Shown here piece after piece: positions 16,341 to 24,205 of a stretch of 64,000 nucleotides of DNA. Each line of letters opens with the position of its first letter. The stretch's first letter is position 1. The stretch is from Planctomycetota bacterium (GTDB taxonomy: Bacteria > Planctomycetota > MHYJ01 > JACQXL01): contig JACRIK010000021.1 in NCBI GenBank assembly GCA_016235865.1, forward strand, positions 161,226 to 225,225. The letters run 5' to 3'. The position numbers were made by a program, and so were the translations under genes. Under the pieces are notes generated by a model. That model worked only from the letters and a program-made list of their open reading frames with translations, ran no database searches and was not told the origin of the DNA.

Positions 16341-16736
16341 ATGACAGAACCGCTTTTCTACCGTGGAACGGGACGCCGCAAGACCGCGATTGCCCAGGTT
16401 ATCCTCAAAAAAGGGACAGGTAAGATAACCGTAAACAGTATGGAGTACGATAAATATTTTCTGATTCCCGAAGAACGCAATGCCGTATTAACTCCTTTGC
16501 AGAACCTGAAAATGATCGGACGTTATGACGTTACCGCTGAGGTAAATGGCGGCGGGAAACACGGCCAGGCAGATGCGCTTCGGTTAGGTTTGGCGCGCGC
16601 CTTGAAACTGGCGCATAGCACTTCTTTATCACAACTGAGCAAGGCCGGACTCCTGACCCGCGACCAGCGAATGAAGGAACGCAAGAAATACGGACAGAAG
16701 GGCGCCCGCAGACGCTTCCAGTACTCCAAACGTTAA
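16341..16736 (+). CDS. rpsI: Small ribosomal subunit protein S9 (uS9)
   Basis: A 132-residue protein of the 30S head whose C-terminal tail reaches the P-site tRNA. It starts FYRGTGRRKTAIAQVILKKG, has NGGGKHGQADALRLGLARAL, and ends with the diagnostic KKYGQKGARRRFQYSKR. The ATG at 16341 is chosen over an upstream in-frame start inside rplM. The GGAGGT used as ribosome-binding site overlaps the end of rplM, so the two are translated as a pair. Confidence 0.97.
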   Translation: MTEPLFYRGTGRRKTAIAQVILKKGTGKITVNSMEYDKYFLIPEERNAVLTPLQNLKMIGRYDVTAEVNGGGKHGQADALRLGLARALKLAHSTSLSQLSKAGLLTRDQRMKERKKYGQKGARRRFQYSKR

Positions 16737-16788
16737 TCCGGATACCTGGAATCGTTTCTGGTTATCTTCATCTGGCGTCTTACGTTAT

Positions 16789-18282
16789 ATGATTAACGCT
16801 GATGTAATAGACAATCTACCGGCCCCGAAAATAATGGTCATCGGCGATTTCTTGCTGGACCGCTATGTCTGGGGCAAGGTGGAGCGTATCTCGCCCGAAG
16901 CGCCGATCCAGATACTCAAGGTCCAGAATGACGGCGATGATCGTTTGGGCGGCGCGGCTAATGTGGTCCATAACCTGATAACGCTGGGCGCTAAAGTCAT
17001 TGCCCTGGGTGTTATCGGAACGGACAACGGCGGCCAGAGAATCATATCGCTTCTGAAATCACTCAACGGCAAGAACCGCCTTAATTATAATGGAGTTATC
17101 AAGGATAAATTTCATATTACCTCCATCAAGGAGCGGATGATCGCCCATAACCAGCAGGTCCTCCGGGTTGACAGGGAAGAACCGAACGAGGATTATTTTA
17201 TTTCGCATTCCATCGAGAGGAAACTGTTGCACCACTTTTCTCGCACTATCAGGTCTGTGGATGCGGTAATTATCTCGGACTATGACAAGGGCACGCTGAC
17301 CAAAACGTTCCTCAAAAAGATTATCCAACTTTGTCGTAAGTATCATAAGACGGTCTTAGTCGGTCCCAAGGGCCGGGATTTTACCAAATACCGGGGCGCT
17401 ACGGCTGTTGTCCCCAATCGTTCTGAGACCGAAGAGGCCACCGGCCTGGAAATCACCAGTAAGGCGTCTTCGTATAAATCAGCCGCCCAGAAGATGCTTC
17501 GCAATCTGGCGTTGGATTTTACAGTGATTACCTTGGGTCCGGACGGGCTTTATCTGCTTGATAAGAAAGGCAGCTCGGCTTACGACCCGGCCCGGCATCG
17601 GGATGTTTATGATGTCACCGGCGCCGGGGATACTGTCCTGGCTGCGCTTGGTATTGCTTTTGCCGCTAAGTTACCGTATCAGGACGCCCTGCATCTGGCC
17701 AATCTGGCGGCTGGAGTGGTGGTCAGCAAAGTGGGCACGGCTACGGTTAGCCGAATAGATATTATACAGCATCATTATCTCAAGTCTCAGCACGAAAATA
17801 TAAAGGCAGAGCATAAACTCAAGACCGTAAAAGAATTGGCTGTTATTCTATCGGCCAAAAAGGCAGCTGGCGGAAAAGTAGTATTTACCAACGGTTGTTT
17901 TGACCTGATACATCCGGGACATATCCGGACCCTGGAATTCTCCCGGGCCCAGGGCGATATCCTGATGGTCGGACTGAATTCGGATAAATCCGTAAGGATA
18001 ATCAAGGGCAAGTCGCGGCCGATACTTAATCAGTCGGATCGGATTAAGGTGCTATCGGCATTCTCTGCCGTGGATTATATTGTGCTCTTTGACCAATCCA
18101 CGCCGCTGGAATTAATAAAAGAACTCCGGCCCGATGTCCTGGTCAAGGGCGCGGACTGGGAGGAAGGTAAGATTGTCGGCGCTGATGTGGTCCGGAGTTA
18201 CGGCGGCCGCATCGCCCGCGTGCCCCTGATACCGGGCATCTCCACCTCGGATATTATAAAGAAAATAAATAAATTTAAGTAG
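16789..18282 (+). CDS. hldE: Bifunctional heptose-7-phosphate kinase / heptose-1-phosphate adenylyltransferase
   Basis: A 497-residue fusion that makes ADP-heptose for lipopolysaccharide. The N-terminal ribokinase-type domain (residues 1 to ~325) shows GDFLLDRYVWGKVERISPEAP, GGAANVVHNL and the ATP/catalytic motif VTGAGDTVLAAL. The C-terminal nucleotidyltransferase domain (from ~345) shows FTNGCFDLIHPGHIRTLEF with the HxGH signature and LVKGADWEEGKIVGAD. Full length and domain order match HldE/RfaE. Its presence points to an outer membrane with heptose-containing LPS, and ADP-heptose as intermediate. No clear ribosome-binding site before 16789. Confidence 0.95.
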   Translation: MINADVIDNLPAPKIMVIGDFLLDRYVWGKVERISPEAPIQILKVQNDGDDRLGGAANVVHNLITLGAKVIALGVIGTDNGGQRIISLLKSLNGKNRLNYNGVIKDKFHITSIKERMIAHNQQVLRVDREEPNEDYFISHSIERKLLHHFSRTIRSVDAVIISDYDKGTLTKTFLKKIIQLCRKYHKTVLVGPKGRDFTKYRGATAVVPNRSETEEATGLEITSKASSYKSAAQKMLRNLALDFTVITLGPDGLYLLDKKGSSAYDPARHRDVYDVTGAGDTVLAALGIAFAAKLPYQDALHLANLAAGVVVSKVGTATVSRIDIIQHHYLKSQHENIKAEHKLKTVKELAVILSAKKAAGGKVVFTNGCFDLIHPGHIRTLEFSRAQGDILMVGLNSDKSVRIIKGKSRPILNQSDRIKVLSAFSAVDYIVLFDQSTPLELIKELRPDVLVKGADWEEGKIVGADVVRSYGGRIARVPLIPGISTSDIIKKINKFK

Positions 18283-18296
18283 TTTTGGAGGTATTA

Positions 18297-18872
18297 ATGA
18301 GATATATTATTGCCGTATTGCTGATATGCACAATGGAATTGGTATCCCTGGCTCAGGATAACAAGCCCGTGGGTGAACCTGTCAATAATTATAATAATGA
18401 GCCGGAGAAGAAGGAAATGAGTTTCTATATCGGTCCCTGGTATAACCAGTTTGATGCCGACCTGAATCTCAAGGGTAATATCGGCTGGGTGGCCGGGGTG
18501 CGTTATCCGGTGGATACCGGCGGCAAGATACCGATTAATATGGCACTGGAGATAACCTCTTTACGGACCGAGACGAAAAGCGGTAAGGGCGTGAGTGTCA
18601 CCTCTATGGCTTTAGGCCTGGGTGAATACGGTTTTATTCCCGAGGAAAAGCGGCTCAGGGTGACGTTCCTGGGCGGGATTCAGCGCTATGGCGGCTTGGG
18701 TGATTCCGGCACCTTCTTTACCCTGCGTCCCAAGTTCAGCCTTTGGAGCACGCCGTCCACGAATCTTGAAGGGGTGGCCGGGCTGGATTTTGTCCGGACC
18801 AATGCCGCGGGCGGTGAGAGTCATTGGGAAATGAACTTTCCACTCGGGCTTAATTTGAGTATCAATTTTTGA
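18297..18872 (+). CDS. Exported hypothetical beta-rich (outer-membrane-like) protein
   Basis: A 191-residue protein with a signal peptide (MRYIIAVLLICTMELVSLAQ, cleavage near AQ-DN). The mature part has alternating polar/hydrophobic strands and glycines (FYIGPWYNQF, GWVAGVRYP, VTFLGGIQRYGG, LNLSINF) and ends in an aromatic residue, as small outer-membrane barrels do. The ATG at 18297 is preferred to the upstream TTG because GGAGG lies just before it. No family recognised. Its stop codon runs straight into a CACAGATT array. Confidence 0.7.
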   Translation: MRYIIAVLLICTMELVSLAQDNKPVGEPVNNYNNEPEKKEMSFYIGPWYNQFDADLNLKGNIGWVAGVRYPVDTGGKIPINMALEITSLRTETKSGKGVSVTSMALGLGEYGFIPEEKRLRVTFLGGIQRYGGLGDSGTFFTLRPKFSLWSTPSTNLEGVAGLDFVRTNAAGGESHWEMNFPLGLNLSINF

Positions 18873-18930
18873 CCACAGATTACACAGATAGACACAGATT
18901 TTCCGGAAATCATTCGTGTAATAAGTGGTT
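18872..18930. repeat. 9-bp word array with degenerate inverted half
   Basis: ACCACAGAT, TACACAGAT and AGACACAGATT are followed by ATTCGTGTA ATAAGTGGT, a decayed reverse-complement half. It fills much of the gap before oah; the oah ribosome-binding site AAAGGA lies after it. Confidence 0.75.
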
Positions 18931-18956
18931 ATCGTTACTAAGAAAGGAATATATTT

Positions 18957-20090
18957 ATGAAAGATATGCCCTGGTTAGAGCGCGATAATTCCAATAGAGA
19001 CCATTTCCTGTTCAGTGAGGAGTTCTTCGGCAAGGAGCCGCCTACTGTTATCTACGAGAAGAAACCCATTGTCAATCCAACTACAGGTGAGGCAGTAAAG
19101 GGTCTCTATTCATCCTGGATTACCCTGAATAATCCGGCTCAGTATAATTCATACACTACCAGGATGGTCAAGGGCGTCATCGCCGGATTCCAGCGCGCCT
19201 CGGCTGATAACAGCGTCGTGGCCGTGGTCTTTACCGCAATGGGCGATAAGGCATTCTGCACCGGCGGTAATACCAAGGAATACGCCGAATATTATTCCAC
19301 CAATCCGACCGAATACGGCAATTATATGGACCTGTTTAACGCTATGGTGGATGGGATTCTCAACTGCAAGAAGCCGGTGCTCTGCCGGGTTAATGGTATG
19401 CGGGTGGCCGGCGGGCAGGAAATCGGCATGGCCTGCGATATTACTATCTCATCTGACTTGGCCATTTACGGACAGGCCGGGCCCAGGCACGGCTCGGCCC
19501 CGGACGGCGGGGCCACGGATTTTATGCCGCTGTTTATCGGTCTGGAAAATGCCTTATGGTCCTGCACGGCCTGCGAACTCTGGAGCGCCTATAAGATGAA
19601 ACTGCTCGGGCTTATCAGCAAGGTGGCGCCGGTTATCAAAGAGGGCGGGAAATTTATCCGCAATCCGTTGGTCGTGACCGATAAATACGTGGACAACGGC
19701 GAGGTTGTCTATGGTGAATTCAAGAAGGGCAAGGAGGCCGAGGATGCCAAGGCATATCTCAAGGCCGCCAAGACCGATTTTGAACTACTTGATAAAGAGG
19801 TCAATAATGTAATCTGGACATTCACCAACCTGATGCCGGGCTGTCTGATAAAGACCATAGACAGCATCCGACTGAAGAAGAAATTCTATTGGGACCAGCA
19901 GAAACTTCCTAACCGGCACTGGCTGGCCGCTAATATGAACACCGAGGCATATATCGGGTTCAACGCCTTCAACACCAAGAAGGCAACCGGCAAGGACGTG
20001 ATTGACTTCATCAAATACCGCCAGTTACTGGCCGAGGGGCATTCGTTTGATGAGGAACTGGTCAAGCAGGTTATGCCGAAGCCGAAGTGA
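18957..20090 (+). CDS. oah: 6-oxocyclohex-1-ene-1-carbonyl-CoA hydrolase
   Basis: A 377-residue crotonase-fold enzyme of the Oah/BamA type, which hydrates and hydrolytically opens the ring of 6-oxocyclohex-1-ene-1-carbonyl-CoA in anaerobic benzoyl-CoA degradation. The marker region VNGMRVAGGQEIGMACDITI, followed by YGQAGPRHGSAPDGGATDFM, is the part used to detect this gene in the environment. The N-terminal KGLYSSWITLNNPAQYNSYT and the long C-terminal part (IGFNAFNTKKATGKDVIDFI) also fit, and the length is right for BamA and longer than an ordinary enoyl-CoA hydratase. The start follows AAAGGA. Its stop codon abuts a word array. It is the strongest functional anchor for aromatic degradation in this window. 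Confidence 0.92.
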   Translation: MKDMPWLERDNSNRDHFLFSEEFFGKEPPTVIYEKKPIVNPTTGEAVKGLYSSWITLNNPAQYNSYTTRMVKGVIAGFQRASADNSVVAVVFTAMGDKAFCTGGNTKEYAEYYSTNPTEYGNYMDLFNAMVDGILNCKKPVLCRVNGMRVAGGQEIGMACDITISSDLAIYGQAGPRHGSAPDGGATDFMPLFIGLENALWSCTACELWSAYKMKLLGLISKVAPVIKEGGKFIRNPLVVTDKYVDNGEVVYGEFKKGKEAEDAKAYLKAAKTDFELLDKEVNNVIWTFTNLMPGCLIKTIDSIRLKKKFYWDQQKLPNRHWLAANMNTEAYIGFNAFNTKKATGKDVIDFIKYRQLLAEGHSFDEELVKQVMPKPK

Positions 20091-20162
20091 ACCACAGATT
20101 ACACGGATTGCACTGATTATACTTTAAGGGAAATCTGTGTCATCTGTGAAATCTGTGGTTGC
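20091..20162. repeat. 9-bp word array, three units then three inverted units
   Basis: ACCACAGAT, TACACGGAT, TGCACTGAT, a short middle, then AATCTGTGT, CATCTGTGA, AATCTGTGG. It starts on the base after the oah stop codon and can fold into one hairpin. Confidence 0.9.
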
Positions 20163-20214
20163 ATTTTTATATTTTCTTGATTATCTTTTGCAACTATTTG
20201 TAACCGAGGAAATC

Positions 20215-20463
20215 ATGTCATATCCTAATATCTTTATCAAACTCACCGGACCGGAACGCATTCTGCTAAATCGTGAAGTTACCCGGCTGGCATCAACAGG
20301 CAGGATAAGGGCCTGTAGGCGGCTCCAGGCCATCTACCTTTCTGACAGCGGACATACCTACAAAGAGATTTGTCAGTCATTCGATGTCTCTTACCGCAGT
20401 GTCAAGGGCTGGGTGGCCCTATACCGTAAACAGGGGATAAGTGGGCTCTTAAAGAGGTCGTAG
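20215..20463 (+). CDS. Orphan helix-turn-helix protein (IS630-type transposase N-terminal domain)
   Basis: An 82-residue protein starting MSYPNIFIKLTGPERILLNR after ACCGAGGAAATC. Residues ~25-78 form a helix-turn-helix as in IS630/helix-turn-helix-29 domains (RRLQAIYLSDSGHTYKEICQ, SFDVSYRSVKGWVALYRKQG), ending GLLKRS. In a complete transposase a DDE domain would follow; here the frame stops and tandem repeats begin. It could be a transposase remnant or a small domesticated DNA-binding protein. It is bounded by a 9-bp inverted array on the left and a 22-bp array on the right. Confidence 0.7.
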   Translation: MSYPNIFIKLTGPERILLNREVTRLASTGRIRACRRLQAIYLSDSGHTYKEICQSFDVSYRSVKGWVALYRKQGISGLLKRS

Positions 20464-20534
20464 CTGTTGCATTTTGCCCCCTTCCCCTCACAAAATAGGG
20501 GGAGGGGGAGAGGCCTACCCCCTTCAGATAATCC

Positions 20535-20622
20535 CCCCATACGATATAAAGAGTAGCCATACGGATTGCAAAGAATAGCCAACCGGGTTGGAAAGATTAT
20601 CCATACGGTTTGTAAAGAATAA
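20535..20622. repeat. Direct tandem array, 22-bp unit, 4 copies
   Basis: Units with core CCATACGGATTGCAAAGAAT start at 20535, 20557, 20579 and 20601, each 22 bp. A GC-rich palindrome of the CCCCTC/GAGGGGG family precedes it (20476-20512). Together with the next array they fill the 314 bp between the HTH gene and the SDR gene. Confidence 0.88.
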
Positions 20623-20696
20623 GGTAGGTTATTGAAAAGTTGATATAATCATCTGGTTTCCTATTATTTTATTTCTTGCTAAAAACAGAGAGAGTT

Positions 20697-20767
20697 GATA
20701 AGGTGATAAGTAAATAGGTTGATAAGTGGTAATTACTTATCATCTTATAACCTTATTAACTTATAAG
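20697..20767. repeat. 8-bp word array GATAAG, inverted half CTTAT
   Basis: GATAAG occurs at 20697, 20705 and 20721, and CTTAT at 20736, 20744, 20752 and 20760, all on an 8-bp grid within each half. The array ends 10 bp before the SDR start codon and leaves no clear Shine-Dalgarno. Confidence 0.9.
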
Positions 20768-20777
20768 CTTTAATTAT

Positions 20778-21524
20778 ATGAAAGAATTAGAAGGCAAAGG
20801 CGCGATTGTCACCGGCGGGAGCGTGGGTATCGGCGCATCTATTGCCCTGGATTTAGCCCGGAACGGCGCTAATGTGGCGATCAATTACCGCAAGCACGCT
20901 GACGAGGCCAATAAAATCGTGGAGGAAATCAAGAAGATGGGACGCAAAGGCCTGGCCATACAGGCCGATGTGGCTAAGTCCGCTGATGCCGAGAAGATGG
21001 TTCAGTCCGCGCTCAAGGAATTCGGGCGCCTGGATATCTTAGTCAATAACGCCGGCATCAACCAGGATTCGGTGGTCTGGAAGATGACCGAGGAGCAATG
21101 GGATAACGTGATGTCCATCAATCTCAAGGGCTGTTTTAATTATATCCACGCGGTCGTGCCGCTGTTCAAGACCCAGAATTCAGGCAAGATAATAAATATT
21201 ACCTCTATCAACGGGTTGAGAGGTAAATTCGGCCAATCCAATTATTCCGCCTCCAAGGCCGGGATTATCGGGCTGACCAAGTCCGTGGCCCGGGAACTGG
21301 GCAAATTCAGCGTCAATGTCAATGCCGTGGCGCCCGGACTGATTGAGACCGATATGGTGGTCAATGCGCCGGAAGAGGTCAAGCAGAAGGCGCTGGCGGA
21401 AATCGTCCTGGGCCGAATCGGCAAGCCGGACGAGGTGGCTTGGGTCGTCTCATTCCTGGCTTCTGATAAGGCCAGGCATATTACCGGAGAAGTAATAAAG
21501 GTGGATGGAGGACAGTATATATAA
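20778..21524 (+). CDS. Short-chain dehydrogenase/reductase (FabG-like)
   Basis: A 248-residue NAD(P)-dependent classical SDR: TGGSVGIG cofactor loop at 12-19, NNAGI at ~88, catalytic Ser in NITSINGL and YSASK (Tyr ~156, Lys ~160), and a C-terminal GEVIKVDGGQYI. Sequence alone gives a 3-oxoacyl-ACP/CoA reductase class. Its place between oah and the dch-like gene makes it a candidate for the hydroxyacyl-CoA dehydrogenase step of the benzoyl-CoA route (usually a zinc alcohol dehydrogenase, Had) or for later beta-oxidation; this is inference. Its stop codon runs into a 10-bp array. Confidence 0.88.
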   Translation: MKELEGKGAIVTGGSVGIGASIALDLARNGANVAINYRKHADEANKIVEEIKKMGRKGLAIQADVAKSADAEKMVQSALKEFGRLDILVNNAGINQDSVVWKMTEEQWDNVMSINLKGCFNYIHAVVPLFKTQNSGKIINITSINGLRGKFGQSNYSASKAGIIGLTKSVARELGKFSVNVNAVAPGLIETDMVVNAPEEVKQKALAEIVLGRIGKPDEVAWVVSFLASDKARHITGEVIKVDGGQYI

Positions 21525-21526
21525 AA

Positions 21527-21618
21527 GGTTACAAGAGGTTACCTGATGTTACATGAGGTTACAAGATGTTACAGCAACCTTCTGTAACCATTTGTAACTT
21601 AATGTAACTTCTTGTAAC
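21527..21618. repeat. 10-bp word array, 5 GTTAC units then 5 inverted GYAAC units
   Basis: GTTAC at 21528, 21538, 21548, 21558 and 21568; GCAAC/GTAAC at 21574, 21584, 21594, 21604 and 21614. Both halves keep a strict 10-bp step and pair with each other around a very short centre. It fills the whole gap between SDR and the dch-like gene up to its AAAGG ribosome-binding site. Confidence 0.96.
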
Positions 21619-21635
21619 ACCTGAAAGGTTGAACT

Positions 21636-22424
21636 ATGGAATATAAGCATATCAAATATCAGTTTTCAGACGGCGTGGCCCGAATAACCCTGAATCATCC
21701 GCCTCTGAATGTCCTTAATATCGCAATGATGAAGGAGATTAATGGGGTGCTGGAAGGGCTGGCTAAAGAGCAGTATTTACCTGATGGTAAGGCAGGCCTG
21801 AAACTGCTGGTCTTTGACGCCGAGGGCAAGGCATTCTGCGCCGGGGTGGATGTGTCCGAGCACATCGGTTCTACCGCGATTGAGATGATAAAGGATTTCC
21901 ACCAGATATTCCGGAACCTGATAGCCATCAACAAGCCGACCCTGGCTGTGGTGCAGGGCGCGGCCCTGGGTGGCGGGTGCGAACTGGCCATATTCTGTGA
22001 TTTTATCATTGCCGCTGAGACCGCCAAATTCGGCCAGCCAGAGATTCAGGTCGGCGTATTCCCGCCCATTGCCTGTATGCTCCTGCCCCGGATTATCCCG
22101 CAGGCCAAAGCAATGGAACTGCTCCTGACCGGCGTGGTTATCGGAGCGCCTGAAGCCCTGTCCATCGGCTTGATAAATAAATCCGTGCCTGTGGATAAAC
22201 TTAAAGAAGAAGAAAACAACTTCACCTCCAAGATAACCAACTTGAGCGCCGTGGTACTGGGTTACACCAAATTAGCCGCATTGAAGCAGCAACAGAGCGC
22301 ATTCCTTGAGTATCTTACCGAAGTAGAAAACATCTATCTCAATCAATTGATGAAGACCGAGGACGCCCAGGAGGGCCTGAATGCGTTTCTGTCTAAGCGC
22401 AAACCGGTCTGGAAGAATAAATAA
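21636..22424 (+). CDS. dch: Enoyl-CoA hydratase family, probable cyclohexa-1,5-diene-1-carbonyl-CoA hydratase
   Basis: A 262-residue crotonase. In the benzoyl-CoA route Dch/BamR adds water to the dienoyl-CoA made by the reductase. Seen here: VARITLNHPPLNVLNIAMM, AFCAGVDVSEH, the oxyanion-hole region VVQGAALGGGCELAIFCDFI and AKFGQPEIQVGVFPPIACML. The VFPP and CELA blocks resemble the Dch clade more than generic EchA, and the neighbouring oah supports the choice; a generic hydratase remains possible. The start follows GAAAGG. It closes the aromatic part of the window. Confidence 0.75.
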   Translation: MEYKHIKYQFSDGVARITLNHPPLNVLNIAMMKEINGVLEGLAKEQYLPDGKAGLKLLVFDAEGKAFCAGVDVSEHIGSTAIEMIKDFHQIFRNLIAINKPTLAVVQGAALGGGCELAIFCDFIIAAETAKFGQPEIQVGVFPPIACMLLPRIIPQAKAMELLLTGVVIGAPEALSIGLINKSVPVDKLKEEENNFTSKITNLSAVVLGYTKLAALKQQQSAFLEYLTEVENIYLNQLMKTEDAQEGLNAFLSKRKPVWKNK

Positions 22425-22466
22425 ACCGGAACCATCCCGCTGGGGTGGAACTTCGCTGTCGCTTCG

Positions 22467-22490
22467 CAGATTACACAGATGGGCACTGAT
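22467..22490. repeat. Short CACAGATT-type word array
   Basis: CAGATTACACAGATGGGCACTGAT, two to three 9-bp words, lies just before the GNAT-like gene. Confidence 0.6.
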
Positions 22491-22507
22491 TAAAGAGGGG
22501 AGATAAT

Positions 22508-22978
22508 ATGGGAACATTAAAGATTAGAGTTAAGAAGCTTAAGATATCTCTGAAAATGGTACGGCAGGATGCGCGGGGATTCGCAGACCTTTTCCCAAGG
22601 GTGATAAAATGGTGTAATAACCCCAGAGATAAAGGCGACTATTATTTCTTTGAGACGACCGGCTCCGGCCCATTTCTATTAGGCGGAATTGTTGTTGATA
22701 TCGGGCCGGTGGCATACGGTCCGTTTAGGCACGATAATATTATCTTTATTGAAGATATATATAATCCTAATGACAATCCTGATGTCATACGCCGTCTTAT
22801 AAAGGAAGTAATCAAGTTTGCCAAGACAAAGAGATGCCAGCATATTAGAGGGTAGATTGACTATAAAGATAAGGTTACTCTGCAGGCAATGCGTGAACTC
22901 GGGTTCGCTATCGTTCCCATAGATGACCGTAAAGATAGAAGCAAGACAAACCAATATCTGGTGGTTAAATCACTATAA
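22508..22978 (+). pseudogene. GNAT-like protein with an in-frame amber codon
   Basis: Starts MGTLKIRVKKLKISLKMVRQ after GAGGGGAGA. A TAG at 22853-22855 (codon 116) ends the first frame at RCQHIRG, but the same frame continues for 40 more codons (IDYKDKVTLQAMRELGFAIV, then NQYLVVKSL) to a TAA at 22976-22978. The last part reads like the end of an acetyltransferase fold (helix, LGF turn, final strands), so the TAG interrupts one protein. Either it is a recent nonsense mutation (for example from CAG), or the amber codon is read through. It is AT-richer than its neighbours. The GNAT assignment rests on fold-like pattern only. Confidence 0.6.
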
Positions 22979-23006
22979 AACTACGGATTGACAAGGGATT
23001 GAGAAG

Positions 23007-24191
23007 ATGAAAATAATAAGCAAAGGCGCCATAAAGCGGATTGTAGTTGTTGTTCTTGTCATTATTGTCGGTTATGTGATATTGAACCAATTCTGCTGCG
23101 TCATAGAGACCACGCCTTATATAGCGCCGAAACTGCCTTATCGTGAGTTCGTTCCCGCCAAGTCAGGTAAGGGCGAATTGTTCTTTGATGCCGAATCACA
23201 GGTGCTGATTATGGTTTTGAGGGGCAGTCCTGCGGAATTGGGCAGTCAGCAGGGGATTTTACTTAAGCCACAGTTAAATACACTCGTCAGCAACTATCTA
23301 AACCGTTTCCTGCATACCGAGACTGGAAAGGCCTATGCGAGACAGGCAATGGAGTCAATGAAGAAATATATTCCCAAGGAATATCTGGAAGAGATAGCTG
23401 AGATGAGCAAGGCATCAGGCGTTTCTTTAGATGATATCTTATTGTTGCACACTATTATTGACGAGCCGAAGTTTCCGATGTGCAGCGTTATAATTTCATC
23501 CGGTTTGGCCAGCAAGGATAAGCAGACCATATTTGGCCGGAACCTTGATTATCTTCCTTTGGGTATTGCCACGTATTATAATATGATAACCATATATCAT
23601 CCGGACAATAAGAAATCATTTGCCTCAATCATCTGGCCGGGCTTTGCCGGGGTTCTTTCAGGAATCAACCAGGATGGACTGGCTATTGCGATGCTGGTGA
23701 GTTTAGACGGGACAGACAGCGATGATGGAATGCCGTCTGTTATTCTGTTACGCAAGATTATGGAGAATGCTTCAGATATAAACCAGGCAATAGAGGTAAT
23801 AAAAAGCGCGGACCGGTCAGCGCCGATTAATCTTGCGATGGTCGATGCGAATAATCAGTCCGTGATTGCCGAGATTACCCACAATAGGGCGTCCTTACGC
23901 TATCCTGAAAAGGGATTGCTGTTTAGCACCAACTGGTTTGTTTCACCGGATATGAATCAGGTCAAGGGTGATAACCGGTATGTGGATATGGTTAGGATGG
24001 CGGATAAATATTACGGACAACTTGATATGGAAAAGGTTATTTCCGTTCTGCGTGCAGTTAAGATTGACAATATCAACCTGCAATCAATGGTGATATTCCC
24101 GAAGGAAAGGATACTGTATTTTGCATCCGGCTCAAGGAATGCGGCTAACGGATATTTCAGGAAGATAGACCTGAATAGATATTTAAAATAA
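23007..24191 (+). CDS. C45-type Ntn hydrolase (acyltransferase/amidase-like), membrane-anchored
   Basis: A 394-residue protein with one N-terminal membrane segment (IVVVVLVIIVGYVILNQF) and a periplasmic or outside domain. The body matches the C45 family (acyl-CoA:6-aminopenicillanate acyltransferase / phospholipase B-like): LRGSPAELGSQQGILLKP at the start, then PMCSVIISSG, whose Cys is the expected autoprocessing nucleophile, FGRNLDYLP, and LSGINQDGLAIAM. Such enzymes cleave or transfer amide-linked acyl groups; the substrate here is unknown. It may be co-transcribed with the next gene, 15 nt downstream. Confidence 0.82.
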   Translation: MKIISKGAIKRIVVVVLVIIVGYVILNQFCCVIETTPYIAPKLPYREFVPAKSGKGELFFDAESQVLIMVLRGSPAELGSQQGILLKPQLNTLVSNYLNRFLHTETGKAYARQAMESMKKYIPKEYLEEIAEMSKASGVSLDDILLLHTIIDEPKFPMCSVIISSGLASKDKQTIFGRNLDYLPLGIATYYNMITIYHPDNKKSFASIIWPGFAGVLSGINQDGLAIAMLVSLDGTDSDDGMPSVILLRKIMENASDINQAIEVIKSADRSAPINLAMVDANNQSVIAEITHNRASLRYPEKGLLFSTNWFVSPDMNQVKGDNRYVDMVRMADKYYGQLDMEKVISVLRAVKIDNINLQSMVIFPKERILYFASGSRNAANGYFRKIDLNRYLK

Positions 24192-24205
24192 GAGAGGGGG
24201 GATGT

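Noticed and set aside
20215-20463. Complete insertion sequence
   Set aside because: Only the HTH domain of an IS630-like protein is present; no DDE domain or terminal inverted repeats are found.
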